Assembly: GCA_013812985.1 (NCBI GenBank)
Contig: JACCSN010000809.1
Span: forward strand, 1 to 8,803
Direction of reading: 5' to 3'
Length of the DNA: 8,803 nt
Source: Hyphomicrobiales bacterium
GTDB taxonomy: Bacteria; Pseudomonadota; Alphaproteobacteria; Rhizobiales; Afifellaceae
The notes below the pieces were generated by a model. That model had not been told where the DNA came from and searched no databases. It saw only the letters and a program-made list of their open reading frames with translations. Made by a program: the position numbers and the translations under genes. Positions 6,976 to 8,803 of this stretch are shown here, piece by piece. Position 1 is the first letter of the stretch; each line of letters starts with the position of its first letter.

Positions 6976-7044
6976 CCTGGCCGCGTCACGACCAGGATAG
7001 TCCCCCGCGTCGGGCGTGTTGGTTCAACCGCGGTCCGGCCTGGA

Positions 7045-7236
7045 TCAGCGTTTCTTCAGCTTCTCCGCGGCCTCGTCGAGCTTTTCGCGGTTGTCGCCGA
7101 TCTGCCGGATCAGCCGGCTGGCCTGATCGTTGGAGATGCCATGCTTCCTGGCGAGCTCGTCGACCTCGTATCCCTTGCCGCCGCTGACGTGCCTGCGGTC
7201 AGGCCCGCCACGCTTGCTCGATCGTTCGTCCTGCAA
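7045..7236 (-). CDS. Small DUF3606 family protein
   Basis: This 63-residue protein of unknown function resembles DUF3606, a short family frequent and often multi-copy in rhizobia and relatives. The recognisable core is RRHVSGGKGYEVDEL (15-29) followed by ARKHGISNDQASRLIRQIG (29-47), where family members have a YEVxYWxxKFGVxxxxLxxAVxxVG pattern. A lysine/glutamate-rich helix (EKLDEAAEKLKKR) ends the protein. I place the start at TTG (7236-7234) because GGAG lies six bases upstream and the family length fits. An ATG at 7374 would add 46 residues that run through the tRNA fragment, which is implausible. The helix-turn-helix-like pattern of the core suggests a nucleic-acid or protein contact, but that is a guess. 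It is convergent with the methyltransferase-like gene, 69 bases apart. Confidence 0.7.
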   Translation of the reverse strand: MQDERSSKRGGPDRRHVSGGKGYEVDELARKHGISNDQASRLIRQIGDNREKLDEAAEKLKKR

Positions 7237-7321
7237 GTGCGTCTCCTCGACAGCTCGACACGCCCGCCAGCTGTCCACGCTTGGCGCGGCCTTGGCCGGT
7301 CCAGGCCGGCTCTTCGGGCCC

Positions 7322-7345
7322 GGCCGCGCCCGAATGCGCGCGGCC
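7322..7345 (-). terminator. Hairpin just downstream of the tRNA fragment
   Basis: GGCCGCGC / GCGCGGCC forms a perfect 8-bp stem with an 8-base loop, starting two bases after the CCA end of the tRNA fragment (minus strand). The position fits the former tRNA terminator, although no T-run follows. It supports the idea that the DNA to the left is the original downstream flank of the tRNA. Confidence 0.4.
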
Positions 7346-7346
7346 A

Positions 7347-7396
7347 TGGTGAGCCCTGTGGGGATCGAACCCACGACCTACTGATTATAAAGTCAC
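7347..7396 (-). tRNA. Truncated tRNA 3' half (probable attachment-site remnant)
   Basis: On the minus strand this gives the 3' half of a tRNA. It has an anticodon-loop-like stretch (7385-7391), an anticodon 3' stem TCAGT, a variable loop AGGTC, a complete T-arm with TTCGATC loop (7374-7358), an acceptor 3' strand AGGGCTC (7357-7351), discriminator A and encoded CCA (7349-7347). No 5' half exists: GAGCCCT, a D-arm and a matching anticodon 5' stem are all absent from the following 80 bases. The loop reads CTTTATAA. It can be read as tRNA-Lys (CTTTTAA) with one extra A, or tRNA-Ile(UAU) (CTTATAA) with one extra T, so identity is unresolved. Integrases often cross over in the anticodon stem-loop and leave exactly such 3' fragments. 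Not expected to be functional. Confidence 0.75.
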
Positions 7397-7402
7397 ATTT
7401 AA

Positions 7403-7720
7403 GGGCATTTCATTGGCGCCGAAGTAACCCCGCAAGGCGGTAAGCGATGGCACGTTGCAAAGGGCATCTTGATTTCGACACTGGACGCCCGGCTGCATAC
7501 CGGCGAGTTGAAATTCTCTGACGCGCTCGCCGATGCCGATGCGATGTCTGAGGAGCTGCGCGACTTCCGACGCAAGGTGAGTGACGCCGGGAGGTCCACC
7601 TACGCCGCGCGGGTCGGGCGCCATGATGATTTGGTGCTGGCCGTCGCCATTGCCGTTTGGTGGGCCGCGTGGCCGCGGCGCAGTAGCACGGAAGTTAGCC
7701 GGGTGCGGGGGCTCATCTGA
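7403..7720 (+). pseudogene. Phage terminase large-subunit-like C-terminal fragment
   Basis: The open frame from 7403 (preceded by TAA at 7400-7402) reads GAEVTPQGGKRWHVAKGIL, then ISTLDARLHTGELKFSDAL, EELRDFRRKVSDAG and ARVGRHDDLVLAVAIAVWWA. This is the usual end of terminase-like proteins with an RNase H-fold nuclease domain: a VxKxxLISTLxxLLxTGxL segment, then LxxELxxFRxKxS, then a HDDLVLA motif whose aspartates contribute to the nuclease site. The ATPase domain and most of the nuclease domain are missing, and the fragment begins a few bases after the tRNA remnant. The first usable start codon is TTG at 7469, but no ribosome site is evident. I judge it a non-functional prophage or element relic truncated at the recombination junction. 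An active stand-alone domain is unlikely. Confidence 0.65.
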
Positions 7721-7827
7721 TGCCCGACATCGGCGCGAGCGTGACTGCAGCGGGCTTCGGTCCTGGCTTCATCACCGATATTGCCTTGTCAGTCCTCGTA
7801 AGTGGTGCTTCACTCCAAACGCTTTGA
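7720..7827 (+). CDS. Short ORF overlapping the terminase-like stop (TGATG)
   Basis: A 35-codon ORF starts at ATG 7720-7722 and overlaps the upstream TGA by one base, the arrangement typical of translational coupling. The product, MPDIGASVTAAGFGPGFITD followed by IALSVLVSGASLQTL, is rich in small and hydrophobic residues and could form one membrane-associated helix. No family is recognised. It ends 15 bases before the next gene's ATG. It may be a decayed element gene or chance, and only the overlap argues for it. Confidence 0.25.
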   Translation: MPDIGASVTAAGFGPGFITDIALSVLVSGASLQTL

Positions 7828-7842
7828 ATTTGGCAGGGCAAC

Positions 7843-8211
7843 ATGAAACGGTTGTTGATCGCGGTTGGACTGCTTGTTTTGTCGAGCTCAGCGGGCCTTG
7901 CAGAGGACATGACAGGGGCTGAACTCACGGCGCTGCTTGGGGGCGGCAAGACGGTAATGCTCGGCGGACCCGGCGAAGGTTACAAAGGGCAGCTTACTTT
8001 GAGCGCTGACGGGACCGGGAAGGGCAATGCTACGACCGACAAAGGAGACAAAATCAGTTTGAGCGGTAAGTGGCGGATCAAGGGGGACAAGTTCTGTCGG
8101 ACGTGGAAGGGAATGGATAAGAAGGAGGTCTGCGAGACTTGGCAGAAAGACGGCCCGACAAAGGCTGTAATCATGGTCGACGGCAAGAAGTTGGGCGTAA
8201 ACCACTGGTAG
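7843..8211 (+). CDS. Small secreted protein with two cysteines, function unknown
   Basis: This 122-residue protein has a clear signal peptide: MKRLLIAVGLLVLSSSAGLA with likely cleavage after Ala20. The mature part is about 102 residues. It begins with DMTGAELTALLGGGKTVMLG, continues as a probable beta-rich domain (GQLTLSADGTGKGNATTDKG, ISLSGKWRIKGDKFCRTW) and has two cysteines, Cys85 and Cys97 (FCRTWKG...KEVCETW), well placed for a disulphide in the periplasm. I recall similar exported proteins with the GxGxGxATTDxGD and WRIxGDxFCRTW pattern as conserved hypotheticals in Rhizobiales, with no known function. AGGG four bases before the ATG is a usable ribosome site. Codon use is less GC-rich than in genes to the left (for example AAAGGAGACAAAATC), which fits accessory DNA. 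Two hairpins follow the stop. Confidence 0.8.
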   Translation: MKRLLIAVGLLVLSSSAGLAEDMTGAELTALLGGGKTVMLGGPGEGYKGQLTLSADGTGKGNATTDKGDKISLSGKWRIKGDKFCRTWKGMDKKEVCETWQKDGPTKAVIMVDGKKLGVNHW

Positions 8212-8221
8212 TGCGAAAGCC

Positions 8222-8257
8222 CGGTCATCGTGACCGTGGCGCGGGCTCGGGCCGCGC
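8222..8257 (+). terminator. Two adjacent hairpins after the secreted-protein gene
   Basis: CGGTCA-TCG-TGACCG (8222-8236) is a 6-bp stem with a 3-base loop. GCGCGG (8239-8244) pairs with CCGCGC (8252-8257) across a 7-base loop directly after it. They begin 10 bases past the TAG at 8209-8211. No T-run follows, so this is a weak terminator call. Confidence 0.35.
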
Positions 8258-8369
8258 TCAATCCATGAAACTGAGCCCTACGATGCCCGTCTTGGCCGCC
8301 AGAGCCTTCCGACCCCGATGTGTTTTGTCAGCGCTGCCTTGCCGGAAACGGCCAAAGTTACATTTGAGG

Positions 8370-8648
8370 ATGGCTCTAAAAACCTCGCGGACGAAACCTG
8401 ATTTGAATGGTGCTCGGGATTGTTCGACCCCGCCAAATGGCCGAAACGCCGTCACCCTCACCGATCTGGTTGAGAATGGCACCGAGTTAGGCGTTCACTG
8501 CATTAAGTGCGCGAGGTTCGCCGTGATGGACCCGGCCGAGCTGGGGATCGATATGGCCACCCCCGTCCCTGCCCTTGGCGGCCGGTTCAGGTGCTCCCGC
8601 TGCGGATCCAAGGAGACGGAGGCCCGGCCCCACTACAAGCGGGAATAA
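8370..8648 (+). CDS. Small zinc-ribbon protein with two CxxC pairs
   Basis: The well-supported part is the C-terminal two thirds: VTLTDLVENGTELGVHCIKC, ARFAVMDPAELGIDMATPVP and ALGGRFRCSRCGSKETEARP. Cys44/Cys47 and Cys75/Cys78 (numbered from 8370) form two CxxC knuckles that should bind one zinc ion. Small proteins of this layout are common conserved hypotheticals in alphaproteobacteria, and no function is known to me. A nucleic-acid or protein contact is the usual guess for such ribbons. The start is unsure. ATG 8370 gives 92 residues but GAGG directly abuts it, leaving no spacing. The frame stays open further upstream, with an ATG at 8265 that also lacks a ribosome site. The first 27 residues look unlike the family, so the 5' end may be rearranged. 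The stop lies 7 bases from the convergent HNH stop. Confidence 0.65.
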   Translation: MALKTSRTKPDLNGARDCSTPPNGRNAVTLTDLVENGTELGVHCIKCARFAVMDPAELGIDMATPVPALGGRFRCSRCGSKETEARPHYKRE

Positions 8649-8655
8649 TGGGGGC

Positions 8656-8803
8656 TCAGACCCTATAGGGACCGAAGAACAGATCGCCCATGGCCTTGCG
8701 GCTACGTAGCGTGAGGAGACGCTGGCGCTGATGCTCTGGCTGATCATGGAGCATATGGCAGCGCTGACATAGAGCTTTGAGGTTCCGAGGCCGATTGTCC
8801 GCC
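8656..8803 (-). CDS. HNH-type endonuclease-like protein, C-terminal part (partial)
   Basis: Reading leftward from the right edge, the frame gives ADNRPRNLKALCQRCHMLHD, then QPEHQRQRLLTLRSRKAMGD and LFFGPYRV, with TGA at 8658-8656. NRPRNLKALCQRCH is the final part of an HNH fold: the conserved Asn-Leu, the CxxC with the second zinc Cys pair, and the catalytic or metal-binding His of CH. The N-terminal Cys pair and the first His of the HNH motif lie outside the window. The tail RQRLLTLRSRKAMGDLFFGP resembles a group of conserved hypothetical HNH proteins in alphaproteobacteria, as I recall. Cleavage activity cannot be judged without the missing half. It is convergent with the zinc-ribbon gene. 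HNH genes are common in mobile elements, in keeping with the neighbourhood. Confidence 0.65.
   Translation of the reverse strand, partial: ADNRPRNLKALCQRCHMLHDQPEHQRQRLLTLRSRKAMGDLFFGPYRV

Noticed and set aside
7130..7443. Plus-strand frames giving GIEPTTY or GDRTHDLLIIKS-like peptides
   Set aside because: These are the familiar translations of a tRNA T-arm and anticodon arm read on the wrong strand, not proteins.
8318..8401. Short plus-strand frame reading MCFVSAALPETAKVTFEDGS and on to a TGA
   Set aside because: It looks protein-like and resumes after the stop (FEWCSGLFDPAKWPKRR), but no family is recognised and it overlaps the zinc-ribbon frame. Possibly decayed coding DNA.
1..8803. CRISPR arrays, complete insertion sequences, rRNA genes
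   Set aside because: No regularly spaced repeats, no transposase frame with terminal inverted repeats, and no rRNA-like sequence were seen.

Overview
The window looks like part of an alphaproteobacterial chromosome, probably of the Hyphomicrobiales (methylotroph or rhizobial type). This is inferred from the high GC content, the strong G/C preference at third codon positions, and the families present: an RhlE-type DEAD-box helicase, a DUF3606 protein, a DUF4915/TIGR03032 protein, and small secreted and zinc-ribbon proteins of a kind common in that order. No rRNA or other taxonomic marker is present, so the placement stays approximate.

Left part (1-2.9 kb). A minus-strand DUF4915/TIGR03032 gene runs off the left edge and is broken by a one-base frameshift near 254. 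Next is a plus-strand remnant of an RTX/serralysin-type C-terminal domain, cut at its 5' end and frameshifted near its 3' end. An rhlE gene on the minus strand follows, with only a TTG start in frame. All three anomalies are single-base indels, so either gene decay or consensus errors could explain them.

Middle (2.9-7.2 kb). After about 380 bases without a convincing gene come a PAP2-family phosphatase with two unusual motif positions (plus), a convergent hypothetical protein (minus), and about 410 bases of gene-free DNA. These are followed by a secreted M28 zinc peptidase with a PA domain (plus), a methyltransferase-like protein (plus) and a small DUF3606 protein (minus). The genes sit in separate units, and no operon is apparent.

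Right part (7.3-8.8 kb). A 3' tRNA fragment that includes the CCA, with no 5' half, directly abuts a 5'-truncated phage-terminase-like fragment. It has the layout of an attachment-site scar of an integrated element. Beyond it lie a short ORF, a small secreted two-cysteine protein, a two-CxxC zinc-ribbon protein, and the C-terminus of an HNH-type protein that enters from the right edge. This segment reads as accessory DNA, and the intact tRNA and any integrase would be expected to the right of the window.

No clear multi-gene novel system is visible. The most useful leads are the tRNA/terminase junction, the PAP2 motif changes, the uncharacterised methyltransferase-like family and the cluster of one-base frameshifts.
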